Shown here piece after piece: positions 7,168-18,178 of a stretch of DNA of 64,000 bases. This DNA is from Sporosarcina ureilytica. GTDB taxonomy: Bacteria; Bacillota; Bacilli; Bacillales_A; Planococcaceae. A program made the translations under genes and the position numbers. Within the stretch, counting starts at the first letter, position 1. Each line of letters begins with the position of its first letter. The notes beneath the pieces are model-generated. The model saw only the letters and a program-made list of their open reading frames with translations. It was not told where the DNA came from and did not search any database. The stretch is from NCBI RefSeq assembly GCF_001753205.1, contig NZ_CP017560.1:1984001-2048000 (forward strand), given 5' to 3'.

Positions 7168-9323
7168 ACTTCCGTCACTTCTTCGTAACCAAGCTTTTCA
7201 TAAATTTTTTCAATCACTTTTTGTGCAGAAACTGGAATGACTGTTCCAGGGCCGAAAATTGCGGCAGCACCACTTTCTCTTAAAAATGCATAATCTTGTG
7301 CTGGAATAACACCTCCAACGACGATTAAAATATCTTCTCGACCAATTTTTTCAAGCGCTTCCTTTAACTCAGGAACGAGCGTACGATGTCCAGCAGCAAG
7401 TGAACTTACGCCAATGACGTGCACATCATTTTCAGCTGCTTGCATTGCGGTTTCTTCCGGTGTTTGGAATAAAGGTCCAATATCTACGTCAAAACCAAGG
7501 TCAGCGAAAGATGATGCAATCACCTTCGCACCGCGATCATGTCCATCTTGTCCCATTTTTGCAATGAGAATTCTTGGACGTCGCCCTTCATTTTGTAAAA
7601 AATCGTCTGCCATCGCTTTTACTTCCGCGATTTCTTCTTCATTCGAAAAGTTCGCACTATATACGCCACTCACAGAACGAATCACCGCCTTATGTCGACC
7701 CGAAACGACTTCAATCGCGTCAGAAATTTCTCCAATTGTTGCCCTGGCACGCGCTGCATTCACTGCTTTTTCGAGCAAGTTACCTTGACCTGTTCGTGCA
7801 GCTTCAGTGATCGAGTGCAATGCCTGTTGTACCAAATCTTCATCCCTAGTCTGCTTCATCTGTTGAATACGATCAATTTGTTTTTGTCTAACAACTGTAT
7901 TATCAATATCTAATATATCAATTGGTTCTTCTTCATCTAATTGATATTTATTTACACCTATAATGATTTCCGTTTTAGAATCAATTTGCGCTTGACGCTT
8001 GGCCGCTGCTTCTTCGATTTTCATTTTTGGTAAGCCAGTGTCAATTGCTTTTGCCATCCCACCAAGTTCTTCAATTTCTTCAATTAAAGTCCATGCTTTT
8101 TCCATCAGTTCGTCCGTTAGTTTTTCAACATAATAGGAGCCGCCCCATGGATCTGCAACATCTGTCATATACGTTTCTTCTTGCAGAAATAATTGCGTAT
8201 TCCGCGCGATACGTGCTGAAAAGTCTGTTGGTAATGCAATCGCTTCGTCAAGCGCGTTCGTATGAAGGGATTGTGTGTGCCCCATCGCAGCAGCATTCGC
8301 TTCAATTAACGTTCTCGTTACGTTATTGAATGGATCTTGTTCCGTTAAACTCCAACCAGATGTTTGACAATGGGTCCGAAGCGCCAATGTTTTTGGATTT
8401 TTCGGGTCAAACGATTGCATAAGCTGGGCCCACATTTTACGTGCTGCACGCATCTTCGCAATTTCCATAAAATAATTCTTCCCAATTGCCCAGAAAAACG
8501 ACAATCTTGGTGCGAATGAATCGATATCGATGCCCGCATTTAAACCAGTTCGAACGTACTCAAGTCCATCTGCTAATGTATAAGCAAGTTCAATATCTGC
8601 CGTTGCTCCTGCTTCTTGCATATGATAGCCAGAAATAGAAATTGAGTTGAATTTCGGCATGTTTTTTGATGTATATTCAAAGATATCTGCGATAATCCGC
8701 ATCGACATTTCTGGAGGGAAGATATACGTATTCCGAACCATATACTCTTTTAAAATATCATTTTGAATCGTTCCAGCTAATTGTTCTGGTGTCACGCCCT
8801 GTTCTTCCGCAGCTACAATATAAAAGGCCATAATAGGTAAAACAGCACCGTTCATTGTCATAGAGACTGACATTTCATCGAGCGGAATTTGGTCAAATAA
8901 AATTTTCATATCCTCGACAGAATCAATTGCAACCCCGGCTTTTCCAACATCTCCAGTTACTCGGGGATGGTCAGAATCGTAACCGCGGTGTGTCGCCAAA
9001 TCGAATGCAACCGACAAACCTTTTTGTCCCATTGCTAAGTTTCGTCTATAAAACGCATTACTTTCCTCAGCCGTTGAAAATCCAGCATATTGACGAACGG
9101 TCCACGGTCTTGTCACGTACATTGTCGGATATGGCCCTCTCGTATTCGGCGCAATACCTGGAAGATCATTCAAATGCTGGACATTTTTAATATCCTCTTT
9201 CTCATAAACAGGCAAAATAGGAATGCCTTCGTTCGTTTCAAATGGTTTCTTTTCGGAAATAGCAGATATATGTCTATCCGTTACTTTTAATGGATTTACA
9301 TTTCGAAAATTCGGCTTTGTCAA
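7164..9323 (-). CDS. mutB: Methylmalonyl-CoA mutase large (catalytic) subunit
   Basis: Adenosylcobalamin-dependent rearrangement of (R)-methylmalonyl-CoA to succinyl-CoA. About 720 residues. The TIM-barrel substrate domain opens with [20 protein letters not shown]; the C-terminal cobalamin-binding Rossmann domain starts near residue 582 with [13 protein letters not shown], the D-x-H-x-x-G motif that supplies the lower axial histidine. An ATG at 9332 exists, but the GGAAGGGG ribosome site abuts it; the TTG three codons later at 9323 has correct spacing and gives MTKPNFRNV. It overlaps the end of mutA by 50 bases. Together with meaB and mutA it forms one operon. Confidence 0.94.
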   Translation of the reverse strand: MTKPNFRNVNPLKVTDRHISAISEKKPFETNEGIPILPVYEKEDIKNVQHLNDLPGIAPNTRGPYPTMYVTRPWTVRQYAGFSTAEESNAFYRRNLAMGQKGLSVAFDLATHRGYDSDHPRVTGDVGKAGVAIDSVEDMKILFDQIPLDEMSVSMTMNGAVLPIMAFYIVAAEEQGVTPEQLAGTIQNDILKEYMVRNTYIFPPEMSMRIIADIFEYTSKNMPKFNSISISGYHMQEAGATADIELAYTLADGLEYVRTGLNAGIDIDSFAPRLSFFWAIGKNYFMEIAKMRAARKMWAQLMQSFDPKNPKTLALRTHCQTSGWSLTEQDPFNNVTRTLIEANAAAMGHTQSLHTNALDEAIALPTDFSARIARNTQLFLQEETYMTDVADPWGGSYYVEKLTDELMEKAWTLIEEIEELGGMAKAIDTGLPKMKIEEAAAKRQAQIDSKTEIIIGVNKYQLDEEEPIDILDIDNTVVRQKQIDRIQQMKQTRDEDLVQQALHSITEAARTGQGNLLEKAVNAARARATIGEISDAIEVVSGRHKAVIRSVSGVYSANFSNEEEIAEVKAMADDFLQNEGRRPRILIAKMGQDGHDRGAKVIASSFADLGFDVDIGPLFQTPEETAMQAAENDVHVIGVSSLAAGHRTLVPELKEALEKIGREDILIVVGGVIPAQDYAFLRESGAAAIFGPGTVIPVSAQKVIEKIYEKLGYEEVTEV

Positions 9324-11004
9324 CTTTCCCATCCCCTTCCCAGCGGTCTAAGATTTCATTGAACTTCTCCAACTTGTCGAGTCCATTGTAAATAAAACCA
9401 TTCAATCCGTTTTCTTGCCAATGACTCGACAGTTCCTCACTATATTTTCCCGCCACATCTATCGTCAGTTCAGTTGGTAATTTTTGAAGTAACGGTGTCA
9501 TCACCTGTTCTGTCATTTCATTTGTCGCACAGACAACAACATAATCTGGTTGCCTGGCTCGTATCCAATTAACCGCTTCTTCGACTGTTGCAAGTTCAGC
9601 TGTCGACTCAGTTTTAATTCCGCCTGTTGCGAGAAATCCACTTACAAAATCTGCACGTGGTTTGAAGTCTTTTAATTGTCCGAATGTCACCAGCGCAACT
9701 TTCGGCTGGTTCTGTTCAAATGAAATCCGGAACTTTTCAAATGGTTCCGCAAGTCTCCCCTTTATCGATAAACTTGCTTCCTTCTCTTCGTCTCCTAATA
9801 AATCGGCATATACATTTGTACCGATAAGAGAACTGGACGTTTTAGCAACAGATGCTAAACGCTTTTTATGTAATTGGTCAATATAGGCCATGTACTGTTC
9901 ACTCTTTATATAAGCCGCGTATCCGCCCTGTTCTTCAATTTCAATAAATCGTTTCCAAGCTTTCTCGACTAATTCTTTCGTCAATGATTCTATGAAGTAG
10001 GACCCCCCGGCCGGATCAAGGACTTCTGATACTAATGTTTCTTCTTGAATGACGAGCTGGACATTTCGTGCAAGTCGAATGGACGTTTCAGTAGGACGCG
10101 TCAAAACATCATGGGGGTGCACCGTTAAAACGTCTGCTCCTCCAAGGATAGCGGAAAATGCACTATTTCCTGCACGAAGCAAGTTCACATACGGATCTAA
10201 TGTCGCATAAGAACGCAATGAAGTTTCCGTCAATACTGGAACAGCGTCAACTTGTTTATTCCCATATGCAACTGAAAGCGCTTCCCATAAAACTCGAAAA
10301 GCTCGAAGCTTAGCGATTTCCATAAAGAAATGTGTATCGACTGCGAAACGAACAAAAAACTGCTTATTTAATGCTTCAAAAGCTTCTTGATTCGAAGCAT
10401 TATCAGCTGCTTTTGCGATGACAAGAGCCAATTCTGTTACGGCATCTGCACCTAGATGATGCGCTTCAGTTACATCAGCACCAATTGTACGGATATTTAT
10501 AAACCCATTAGGCATCTGGTCCTGTCCAATATCTACTACACCTTTTACGCGTTCTTTGTCCTGATCAGCAATATGTTGGAATACGTTTATAATGGTATCT
10601 TTTTGATCTATTTTTAAAAAATAGATTGGGTATTGGATTGCCAATTGGGCCAACTCTATTAACGCTTTGTCATTCCAATCAACTGGGTTGGAACCATCAT
10701 AAACAATTGCCTCATTTCCTCGTTCAAATGATTCTTTCATATTTCGGATAAAATCATTTGCATTATCGACATATTGTTGTTGTGCAATTGTCCAATCAGC
10801 TTCTTGTTTTGCTTCACGTATTGGGTGTAGTGATTCAAGTTTTGATGATTGTTCAGTATAGAGTGGATATAAATCGATTCCTTCAATCGTTTTCGTAATC
10901 AGTTTATCAAATGGTAGTCCCCTTAATGATTTTGTAGCAAGTGCTTGCCATTCTTCATATGTACTTGCAGCAAATGTTGTTTGTTTTATTTCGTCTACTA
11001 ACAT
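9274..11004 (-). CDS. mutA: Methylmalonyl-CoA mutase small subunit
   Basis: Non-catalytic partner of the mutase heterodimer. About 576 residues. It keeps a degenerate barrel with features such as [20 protein letters not shown]. The C-terminal Rossmann-like domain lacks the D-x-H-x-x-G cobalamin motif (the corresponding segment reads [15 protein letters not shown]), as expected of MutA. The ATG at 11004 has GGAGGG nine bases upstream; an upstream in-frame start at 11025 would overlap that ribosome site. First gene of the mutA-mutB-meaB operon, with its own promoter just upstream. Confidence 0.92.
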   Translation of the reverse strand: MLVDEIKQTTFAASTYEEWQALATKSLRGLPFDKLITKTIEGIDLYPLYTEQSSKLESLHPIREAKQEADWTIAQQQYVDNANDFIRNMKESFERGNEAIVYDGSNPVDWNDKALIELAQLAIQYPIYFLKIDQKDTIINVFQHIADQDKERVKGVVDIGQDQMPNGFINIRTIGADVTEAHHLGADAVTELALVIAKAADNASNQEAFEALNKQFFVRFAVDTHFFMEIAKLRAFRVLWEALSVAYGNKQVDAVPVLTETSLRSYATLDPYVNLLRAGNSAFSAILGGADVLTVHPHDVLTRPTETSIRLARNVQLVIQEETLVSEVLDPAGGSYFIESLTKELVEKAWKRFIEIEEQGGYAAYIKSEQYMAYIDQLHKKRLASVAKTSSSLIGTNVYADLLGDEEKEASLSIKGRLAEPFEKFRISFEQNQPKVALVTFGQLKDFKPRADFVSGFLATGGIKTESTAELATVEEAVNWIRARQPDYVVVCATNEMTEQVMTPLLQKLPTELTIDVAGKYSEELSSHWQENGLNGFIYNGLDKLEKFNEILDRWEGDGKVDKAEFSKCKSIKSNG

Positions 11005-11048
11005 TTCTCTTATCCCTCCCACCAACTTTTAAAAATCTTCCAACTTCT

Positions 11049-11077
11049 ATTTTACATGAATATTGCTAAATTTGTAA
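11049..11077 (-). promoter_or_regulatory. Sigma-A type promoter of mutA-mutB-meaB
   Basis: On the minus strand, TTACAA then 17 bases then TAAAAT, ending 45 bases before the mutA start and just downstream of the bkd operon terminator. Confidence 0.6.
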
Positions 11078-11082
11078 GTAAG

Positions 11083-11117
11083 AAAAAAGCCTGTAACCAA
11101 AATTTGGCTACAGGCTT
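11083..11117 (-). terminator. Terminator of the bkd operon
   Basis: AAGCCTGTA pairs with TACAGGCTT, with ACC/GGC pairing further in; on the minus strand a run of six T follows. It lies nine bases after the bkdB stop. Confidence 0.85.
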
Positions 11118-11125
11118 GGGATTTA

Positions 11126-12448
11126 TTAATAAATAGACGTATTTTCTGCTGAAACGTTTTCCAATATTTCTTTGACGCGTGCTAGGAATCGACCGCATAC
11201 TAATCCGTCTAAAACTCGGTGATCTAGTGATAGACATAAGTTAACCATGTCGCGCGGTGCAATCATGCCACCGTCTAAAATAACTGGTCTCTTAACAATC
11301 GATTCAACTTGTAAAATTGCAGCTTGCGGATGATTAATAATCCCCATCGATTGTACCGATCCGAATGATCCAGTATTATTCACTGTGAATGTACCGCCTT
11401 GCATGTCCGCTGCGGCCAGTTTGCCCGAACGAACTTTTGTTGCAAGTTCATTAACTTCTCTTGCAATTCCTTTAATCGTTTTCTCATCAGCATGCTTGAT
11501 AACTGGAACAAATAAAGAGTCCTCCGTTGCAACAGCAATTGATAAGTTAATATCTTTCTTCTGAACGATTTTATCGCCAGCCCACATTGAATTCATCATC
11601 GGGAATTCTTTTAATGCTTGTGCAACAGCTTTTACGAAGAATGCAAAGTAAGTAAGGTTATAACCTTCTCTTTGTCTGAAATCATTTTTCAATGAATCAC
11701 GGTAAGCAACAAGATTCGTTACATCGACTTCCACTGTCATCCAAGCGTGTGGTGCTTCATGTTTAGACTTTAACATATTATTTGCGATTGCACGGCGCAC
11801 GCCTGTAACTGGAATTTCTATGTCGCCTGTCGCAACTGGAATTTCAGTTTTCGGTGCTGAAGCTGCAGGTTTAACTGGCTCAGCCGCCGGAGCGCTAATA
11901 GCTTGTTGCGGCACGGCAACTTCTTCTTGAACCGGTTTCGCAGTTGGAATCTCTCCGCTATCAATGATAGCTTGTAAATCTTTACGTGTAATACGACCGC
12001 CACGACCTGATCCTTCAACAAGTGACAAGTCAATGCCGTGTTCTTGTGAAAGTCTAAGAACAGCAGGTGAAAAACGTCCGCTTGCTGCCCCTTTTTCACG
12101 CTTAATCGGAGATTGAGGCTTTAATGAACCTTCCGCAGGCATTTCATTCGCAGGCTCTTCTTTTGCAGGCGCCGCTTCAACTTGTTCAACTGCGGCTTCC
12201 CCGCTGACTTCTGTTTCAATCGTACAAACAACTGCGCCTACTTTTAATGTTTCACCTTCTGCTGCAATAATTTCTTTTACTGTTCCACTAAAAGATGAAG
12301 GTATTTCAGCGTTAACTTTATCTGTATTTACTTCAGCAAGTGGGTCATATTTATTAATCTTATCTCCTGGTTTAACTAACCATTTTTCAATTGTACCTTC
12401 AGTTACACTTTCCCCTAATTGAGGCATCGTTATGTTTTCAATTGCCAA
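11126..12448 (-). CDS. bkdB: Branched-chain 2-oxo acid dehydrogenase E2, dihydrolipoyl transacylase
   Basis: Core subunit that transfers the branched acyl group from E1 to CoA through a lipoyl arm. 440 residues: one lipoyl domain (residues 1-80, lipoylated Lys44 in NTDKVNAE), an Ala/Pro/Glu-rich linker, a peripheral-subunit-binding domain (about 125-165, SGRFSPAVLRLSQEHGID), a second linker and the catalytic acyltransferase domain, with the HxxxDG motif in SLDHRVLDG near the C-terminus. ATG 12448 has GGAGG seven bases upstream. Last gene of the bkd operon, followed by the terminator. The lipoyl group could be supplied through LipM, encoded at 46.7-47.6 kb. Confidence 0.95.
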   Translation of the reverse strand: MAIENITMPQLGESVTEGTIEKWLVKPGDKINKYDPLAEVNTDKVNAEIPSSFSGTVKEIIAAEGETLKVGAVVCTIETEVSGEAAVEQVEAAPAKEEPANEMPAEGSLKPQSPIKREKGAASGRFSPAVLRLSQEHGIDLSLVEGSGRGGRITRKDLQAIIDSGEIPTAKPVQEEVAVPQQAISAPAAEPVKPAASAPKTEIPVATGDIEIPVTGVRRAIANNMLKSKHEAPHAWMTVEVDVTNLVAYRDSLKNDFRQREGYNLTYFAFFVKAVAQALKEFPMMNSMWAGDKIVQKKDINLSIAVATEDSLFVPVIKHADEKTIKGIAREVNELATKVRSGKLAAADMQGGTFTVNNTGSFGSVQSMGIINHPQAAILQVESIVKRPVILDGGMIAPRDMVNLCLSLDHRVLDGLVCGRFLARVKEILENVSAENTSIY

Positions 12449-12468
12449 TACATTTACCTCCGTCTCGA

Positions 12469-13452
12469 TTAAAATTCCGCAAGATCACGGGCTGCTTTTT
12501 CAACTTTGTCAGGGTTTACCATAAAGAAGCGCTCCATTGTCGGTGCGTATGGCATTGCAGGTACATCTGGTCCAGCAAGACGCTTAATCGGTGCATCTAA
12601 ATCAAATAGACAGTTTTCCGAAATGATCGCTGCAACCTCTGACATAATGCTTCCTTCTAGATTATCCTCTGTTACGAGAAGTACTTTTCCAGTTTTGGAA
12701 GCTGATTCGATAATCGCTTCTTTATCAAGCGGATATACAGTACGCAAGTCGAGAATATGTGCTGAAATTCCGTCTTCTGCCAGTCTTTCAGCCGCTTGTA
12801 ATGCAAAGTGAACACAAAGACCATAAGTAATAATTGTAATGTCATCGCCTTCACGTTTCACATCAGCTTTTCCAATCGGTAAAACATAATCATCTTCCGG
12901 TACTTGTCCTTTAATTAAACGATAAGCACGTTTATGTTCAAAAAATAATACTGGATCTTCATCACGAATTGCAGCTTTTAATAAACCTTTCGCATCATAC
13001 GGTGTTGAAGGAATGACAATTTTCAATCCAGGTGTACTAGCAAACATCGATTCAACCGATTGAGAGTGATAAAGAGCACCATGAACACCGCCTCCGAACG
13101 GAGCACGTACAACAATTGGACAAGACCAATCATTATTTGAGCGGTAACGGATTTTTGCGGCTTCCGATACAATTTGGTTAACCGCTGGCATAATGAAATC
13201 AGCAAATTGCATTTCTGCAATTGGGCGCATGCCATACATTGCCGCTCCAATTCCAACACCTGCAATAGCCGATTCCGCAAGTGGCGCGTCAATCACACGG
13301 TCTTCACCAAATTGATCATATAGACCCTGTGTTGCTTTAAAGACGCCTCCTTTTAATCCTACGTCCTCACCTACCACGAAAACGCGATCATCTCTTTCCA
13401 TTTCTTCTTTCATTGCAAGTGTAATTGCATCGATAAATGACATAACCGTCAT
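12469..13452 (-). CDS. bkdAB: Branched-chain 2-oxo acid dehydrogenase E1 beta subunit
   Basis: Thiamine-diphosphate-dependent decarboxylase half-site subunit, 327 residues, normal length. Transketolase pyrimidine-binding domain with VFVGEDVGLKGGVFKAT and IDAPLAESAIAGVGIGAAM, followed by the C-terminal transketolase domain (ILDLRTVYPLDKEAI, LLVTEDN). Pairs with BkdAA to form the alpha2-beta2 E1. The start codon overlaps the bkdAA stop by one base (TAATG), giving coupled translation. Confidence 0.94.
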   Translation of the reverse strand: MTVMSFIDAITLAMKEEMERDDRVFVVGEDVGLKGGVFKATQGLYDQFGEDRVIDAPLAESAIAGVGIGAAMYGMRPIAEMQFADFIMPAVNQIVSEAAKIRYRSNNDWSCPIVVRAPFGGGVHGALYHSQSVESMFASTPGLKIVIPSTPYDAKGLLKAAIRDEDPVLFFEHKRAYRLIKGQVPEDDYVLPIGKADVKREGDDITIITYGLCVHFALQAAERLAEDGISAHILDLRTVYPLDKEAIIESASKTGKVLLVTEDNLEGSIMSEVAAIISENCLFDLDAPIKRLAGPDVPAMPYAPTMERFFMVNPDKVEKAARDLAEF

Positions 13453-14459
13453 TATTGGTTCCCCCCTTCATCAGCATACACATGAAGCAATGCAGACTCA
13501 GGCTCAGCATACGGAGCATTTTCCGCATAGTCAGTAGCTTCGTTTACTTCTTTCATAATACGTTCTTCTATTTCTTGTTCCAATTCCTCAGACAGTACGC
13601 CTGCTTCTTTTAAATAAGCAGAGAACGTAATAATCGGATCTTTCGATTTCTCTTTTTCAATTTCTTCAGCAGGACGATATTGACGTTGATCATCGTCGGA
13701 AGAGTGAGATGTGAGTCGGTAACAAACTGTTTCAATCAAGCTTGGGCCTTCCCCACTACGCGCACGGTCTGCCGCTTCTTTTACTACTTTGTAAACTTCT
13801 AATGGATCTGTGCCGTCAACTGTCACGCCCGGCATTCCATATCCAATAGCACGGTCAGAAACATTTTCTGCCGCAACTTGTTTTTCATACGGTACAGAAA
13901 TCGCGTATTTATTATTTTCAACCATAATAATGGATGGTAATTTATGAACACCTGCGAAGTTCATCCCCTCATGGAAATCTCCCTGGTTAGATGATCCTTC
14001 ACCTAAAGTTACAAAAGTGATGAAGTCTTCTTTTTTCATTTTTGCGGCTAATGCAACACCAACCGCATGTGGTAATTGCGTCGTAACTGGAGATGAACCT
14101 GTTAAAATACGATTTTTTCGTTGACCAAAGTGACCCGGCATTTGACGTCCGCCTGAGTTTGGATCTTCTGCTTTTGCAAACGCAGAAAGCATTAATTCTG
14201 TCGTAGTCATTCCAAAATGAAGAACAACACCTAAATCACGGTAATATGGTGCAATCCAATCTTTTTGATTGTCTAGTGCATAAGCAGCCCCCACTTGCGC
14301 GGCTTCTTGTCCTTGACAAGAAATCACGAACGGAATTTTTCCAGCACGGTTTAAAAGCCACATCCGCTCGTCGATTCTGCGTGCACGAACCATTGTCTCA
14401 TATATTTGTAAAACATCTTCGTCAGTTAAACCTAGTGCCTCATGACGATTTTTTGCCAT
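13452..14459 (-). CDS. bkdAA: Branched-chain 2-oxo acid dehydrogenase E1 alpha subunit
   Basis: Binds thiamine diphosphate and decarboxylates 2-oxoisovalerate, 2-oxo-3-methylvalerate and 2-oxoisocaproate. 335 residues. The ThDP motif is GEGSSNQGDFHEGMNFA ending in VENNKYAISVP (GxG...NN). The phosphorylation-loop-like segment YRLTSHSSDDD is retained from the family. The product feeds both energy metabolism and primers for iso/anteiso fatty acids. Third-last gene of the bkd operon, 15 bases after lpdV. Confidence 0.94.
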   Translation of the reverse strand: MAKNRHEALGLTDEDVLQIYETMVRARRIDERMWLLNRAGKIPFVISCQGQEAAQVGAAYALDNQKDWIAPYYRDLGVVLHFGMTTTELMLSAFAKAEDPNSGGRQMPGHFGQRKNRILTGSSPVTTQLPHAVGVALAAKMKKEDFITFVTLGEGSSNQGDFHEGMNFAGVHKLPSIIMVENNKYAISVPYEKQVAAENVSDRAIGYGMPGVTVDGTDPLEVYKVVKEAADRARSGEGPSLIETVCYRLTSHSSDDDQRQYRPAEEIEKEKSKDPIITFSAYLKEAGVLSEELEQEIEERIMKEVNEATDYAENAPYAEPESALLHVYADEGGNQ

Positions 14460-14474
14460 TTAAAAGTCCCCCTT

Positions 14475-15902
14475 TTACATATGAATTGCTTTTTTATCGA
14501 CAGCTAACGCTGCTTCGCCCATTACTTCTGATAAGGAAGGGTGTGGATGAATTGTTGTTGCAACTTCCCATGGTGTAGCATCCAATACCATTGCTAGACC
14601 TGCTTCAGAAATTAACTCTGTTACATTCTCACCAATCATATGCACACCGAGAATATCATCCGTTTCTTCGTCTGCAATAATTTTCACAAAACCATCCGAA
14701 TTGCCATTTACAAGTGATTTACCAATTGCCATGAATGGAAACTTGCCTGTTTTCACTTTAAACCCTTGTTCTTTTGCTTGTTGTTCAGTAATCCCAACAC
14801 TAGAAACTTCTGGGCTAGAATAAATACAACGCGCAATCTTTGTATAATCAATTGGCTCGTTTTGTATTCTCGCGATATGCTCTACTGCATGAATTCCTTC
14901 ATGAGAAGCTACGTGCGCAAGTTGAAGACCGCCAATCACATCACCAATGGCATAAATATGATTTTCTTTCGTTTGATATGTTGGTCTTGTTTTAATAACA
15001 CCATTTACAACTTCAATTTCTGTGTTGTTTAAGCCAATGTCATGAATATTTGCTTGTCTACCAACAGAGACCAGCATTTTTTCAGCAGTGAAAGTCTCTG
15101 TATTGCCGCCAACATCAGCCGAAATTGTAACAGAGTCATCATTTTTACTAACTGTTTCCGACAATACTTTAGCGCCTGTTACAAACTTAACACCTTTTTT
15201 AGTTAATAATTTCTTCATTTCTTTTGATATGTCAACATCTTCAGTCGGAATGATTTCATCTGCATATTCAAGCACAGTCACGTCAACACCAAAATCATTT
15301 AGCATTGAAGCCCACTCGATACCGATGACACCGCCGCCCACAATAATGATTGAATTTGGCAGTTCTTCCATTTCAAGTGCACCGTCTGAAGACATAATAG
15401 TCTTTTCATCTAATTCTAGACCTGGTAAAGATTTTGGCGTTGACCCTGTCGCGATAATTAAATGTTTAAGAATGAGGATTTCATTTTCTTCACCATTGGA
15501 CATCTCAACTGAAATAGTTCCTGGCATCGGAGAAAATATAGACGGACCTAACATTCTTCCAAATCCATCGAAGACATCGATTTTCCCTTTTTTCATTAAG
15601 CTTTGAACGCCTTGATGCAATTGTTTAATAATGCCATTTTTTCTTTCTTGAACACGCTTGAAGTCAAGTGTAACATTTTCAGTATTTACACCATAATCTG
15701 CAGCGTGATTTTTAGCCGTGCTATATACTTCCGCACTTTTCAGCAATGCTTTACTCGGAATACATCCTTTATGCAAACATGTACCGCCTAGCTTTTCCTT
15801 CTCTACTAGTGCTGTTTTTAAACCTAGCTGAGCTGCACGAATAGCTGCAACATAGCCGCCTGTTCCGCCGCCTAAAATGACAACATCATATTCTCTTCCC
15901 AA
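14475..15902 (-). CDS. lpdV: Dihydrolipoyl dehydrogenase (E3) of the bkd complex
   Basis: FAD enzyme reoxidising the dihydrolipoyl arm and passing electrons to NAD+. 475 residues. FAD-binding GGGTGGYVAAIRAAQLG at the N-terminus, redox disulfide in GGTCLHKGCIPSKALL (Cys pair about residues 42/47), NAD-binding VGGGVIGIEWASML, and the C-terminal His-Glu pair in HPHPSLSEVMGEA. Located between buk and bkdAA. It could also serve the glycine cleavage system, whose own E3 is not in the window. Confidence 0.95.
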   Translation of the reverse strand: MGREYDVVILGGGTGGYVAAIRAAQLGLKTALVEKEKLGGTCLHKGCIPSKALLKSAEVYSTAKNHAADYGVNTENVTLDFKRVQERKNGIIKQLHQGVQSLMKKGKIDVFDGFGRMLGPSIFSPMPGTISVEMSNGEENEILILKHLIIATGSTPKSLPGLELDEKTIMSSDGALEMEELPNSIIIVGGGVIGIEWASMLNDFGVDVTVLEYADEIIPTEDVDISKEMKKLLTKKGVKFVTGAKVLSETVSKNDDSVTISADVGGNTETFTAEKMLVSVGRQANIHDIGLNNTEIEVVNGVIKTRPTYQTKENHIYAIGDVIGGLQLAHVASHEGIHAVEHIARIQNEPIDYTKIARCIYSSPEVSSVGITEQQAKEQGFKVKTGKFPFMAIGKSLVNGNSDGFVKIIADEETDDILGVHMIGENVTELISEAGLAMVLDATPWEVATTIHPHPSLSEVMGEAALAVDKKAIHM

Positions 15903-15935
15903 ATCAATTGCCTCCTTTAAAACCTGCCGTTTCGT

Positions 15936-17021
15936 TTATGCGTTCGGGTAGATTTTTACTACCTCTTCTCCGGAAAGAACTCGAATGGCTCCTTCAGCAA
16001 GTGCTTGAAGTTCATCTTCACCAGGATAGACAGCTACTTCTGCTATCCAACTAATTTTTGATGTTAAACATTCAATAAATTCTTTTCCGTATGCTAATCC
16101 GCCTGTTAAAATAATCGCATCCACTTTACCTTCAAGAACAGTTGCAGCGCTTCCGATTTCTTTTGCAATTTGATAAGCCATAGCGTCATAAATTAGCTTT
16201 GCATCTTCATCGCCTTCTGTAATTCGTTTTTCTACCTGAACCGCATCATTCGTTCCAAGATAGCCAACGAGACCGCCTTCGCCAACAAGAGACTTCATCA
16301 CGTCACTACGAAAGTATCTGCCGGAGTAGCATAGTTCGACTAAATCACCGATTGGCACACTGCCTGCTCTTTCAGGGCTAAATGGTCCATCACCGTGTAA
16401 ACCATTGTTCACATCGACTACTCTTCCTTCTGCATGTGCACCGACTGTGATTCCGCCGCCCATATGAGTGACAATTAACCTTAGTTTTCCATAAGATTGA
16501 TTCACTTCTTTAGCATAACGTCTTGCCACTGCCTTTTGATTGAGTGCATGGAAAATGGATTTCCTTTGAATTAAAGGAGATCCGGAAACTCTTGCTATCG
16601 GTGATAATTCATCTACTACGACCGGGTCAACGATAAATGACGGGATATTTAATTCCACGGCGGTTTCACGAGCTAATATACCGCCCAAATTTGAAGCGTG
16701 CTGTCCGAAATATCCCGCTTTCAAATCTTTAATCATCGCTTTGTTTACTTCATACGTACCGCCCTCAATAGGACGGAGTAATCCACCCCGTCCACAAACT
16801 GCATCTAATGTCGAGAGTTCTATTTGTTCATCATCGAGCACATTCAATATCGCATCTTTACGAAAATTGTACTGATCGATAATGGAAGGAAATTGTGCGA
16901 TTTTCTCAGTTGCATGACGTATCGTATGTTCCAATACTAACGTTTCATCTTGAAACACACCAATTTTCGTAGATGTTGAACCTGGATTAATGACTAGCAC
17001 TTTATAGCTTGTTGTCTGCAC
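15936..17021 (-). CDS. buk: Butyrate kinase
   Basis: Acetokinase-family enzyme that makes ATP and butyrate or branched short-chain acids from acyl phosphates. About 361 residues. ASKHA phosphate loop [16 protein letters not shown] near the N-terminus, [20 protein letters not shown] in the centre, and ILTGGLAYG near the C-terminus. The GTG at 17021 has AAGGAGG seven bases upstream; an earlier in-frame GTG at 17039 overlaps that site. Acts after Ptb to recover energy from branched acyl-CoA. Confidence 0.93.
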   Translation of the reverse strand: MQTTSYKVLVINPGSTSTKIGVFQDETLVLEHTIRHATEKIAQFPSIIDQYNFRKDAILNVLDDEQIELSTLDAVCGRGGLLRPIEGGTYEVNKAMIKDLKAGYFGQHASNLGGILARETAVELNIPSFIVDPVVVDELSPIARVSGSPLIQRKSIFHALNQKAVARRYAKEVNQSYGKLRLIVTHMGGGITVGAHAEGRVVDVNNGLHGDGPFSPERAGSVPIGDLVELCYSGRYFRSDVMKSLVGEGGLVGYLGTNDAVQVEKRITEGDEDAKLIYDAMAYQIAKEIGSAATVLEGKVDAIILTGGLAYGKEFIECLTSKISWIAEVAVYPGEDELQALAEGAIRVLSGEEVVKIYPNA

Positions 17022-17059
17022 AGTCACTCCTCCTTCCACTTCGAATATCGTTGGTTCCT

Positions 17060-18154
17060 TTATTTTCCTGAAAGAATACTTTTTTCTTGTTTTAAAAATT
17101 GGCCGCGTGATCTTCTGACACTTTCAATACGCTCTTCCGCTAAACGATCAGCAGCTTTATAAGTTGGGATATGATCACGTTTCGAAATCTTGAAAATTTC
17201 ACCGATTGTATCGTAAATACCGGCAACACGCTTTAGCGCACGCTCACGGTTATAGCCAACGAGTTCATCGGCAACGTTAATGACCCCGCCTGAGTTAATG
17301 ACGTAGTCTGGTGCATAAATAATGCCCATCTCATGAATTTGGTCTCCATGACGGTCTTCTTTTAATTGATTATTTGCTGAACCTGCGATTACTTTACATT
17401 TAAACTGCGGGATTGTATCGTCGTTTATCACAGCCCCGAGTGCACATGGAGCGAAAATATCTACTTCTTGAGAATAAATTTCGTCAATGCCAACAGCCGT
17501 TGCATCAAACGCATCAACTGCACGTTGAACAGCTTCTTCGTTAATATCTGTCACGATTAGCTTGGCGCCTTCTTCATGTAAATGCTCACATAGCGTATAA
17601 GCAACGTTCCCAACACCTTGAACCGCGATTGTTTTCCCTGCTAAAGAATCAGATCCGAACGCTTCTTTTGCCGCTGCTTTCATTCCGACATAGATGCCAT
17701 AAGCTGTTACTGGCGAAGGATTTCCTGATGAACCAAATTCAGCCGATACACCTGTGACATAGTCTGTTTCTAAATGAATTAAATCCATATCTTCTTCTGT
17801 TGTTCCCACATCTTCTGCAGTAATATAGCGTCCATTTAAACTTTCAATATAACGGCCAAAAGCACGGAACATTTCTTCGTTCTTATCCTTTTTCGGATCC
17901 CCGATAATCACTGTTTTTCCTCCGCCAAGATTAAGGCCAGCGGCAGCATTCTTATAAGTCATTCCGCGCGCTAAACGCAGTGCATCTTCAATTGCTTCGG
18001 CTTCAGATGCATATGTCCACATGCGAGCCCCGCCAAGTGCCGGACCAAGTGTTGTGTCATGAATCGCAATAATTGCTTTCAATCCTGAATTTTTATCCTG
18101 ACAAAGTACCACTTGTTCAAAATCGTAAGTTTCCATATACTTGAAAATCTCCAT
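17060..18154 (-). CDS. bcd: Branched-chain amino acid (leucine/valine) dehydrogenase
   Basis: NAD-dependent oxidative deamination of leucine, valine and isoleucine to 2-oxo acids, the first step of the pathway. 364 residues. Catalytic lysine in the glycine-rich segment [19 protein letters not shown], preceded by [10 protein letters not shown]; Rossmann NAD motif [15 protein letters not shown] around residue 180. The N-terminus [14 protein letters not shown] closely resembles B. subtilis Bcd. Second structural gene of the operon, 24 bases after ptb. Confidence 0.95.
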   Translation of the reverse strand: MEIFKYMETYDFEQVVLCQDKNSGLKAIIAIHDTTLGPALGGARMWTYASEAEAIEDALRLARGMTYKNAAAGLNLGGGKTVIIGDPKKDKNEEMFRAFGRYIESLNGRYITAEDVGTTEEDMDLIHLETDYVTGVSAEFGSSGNPSPVTAYGIYVGMKAAAKEAFGSDSLAGKTIAVQGVGNVAYTLCEHLHEEGAKLIVTDINEEAVQRAVDAFDATAVGIDEIYSQEVDIFAPCALGAVINDDTIPQFKCKVIAGSANNQLKEDRHGDQIHEMGIIYAPDYVINSGGVINVADELVGYNRERALKRVAGIYDTIGEIFKISKRDHIPTYKAADRLAEERIESVRRSRGQFLKQEKSILSGK

Positions 18155-18178
18155 TATAAATTCCTCCTAAGGATTGTT

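Noticed and set aside
15088..15606. A 172-residue plus-strand frame opposite lpdV
   Set aside because: Serine/proline-rich antisense composition with no motif; lpdV on the other strand is unambiguous.
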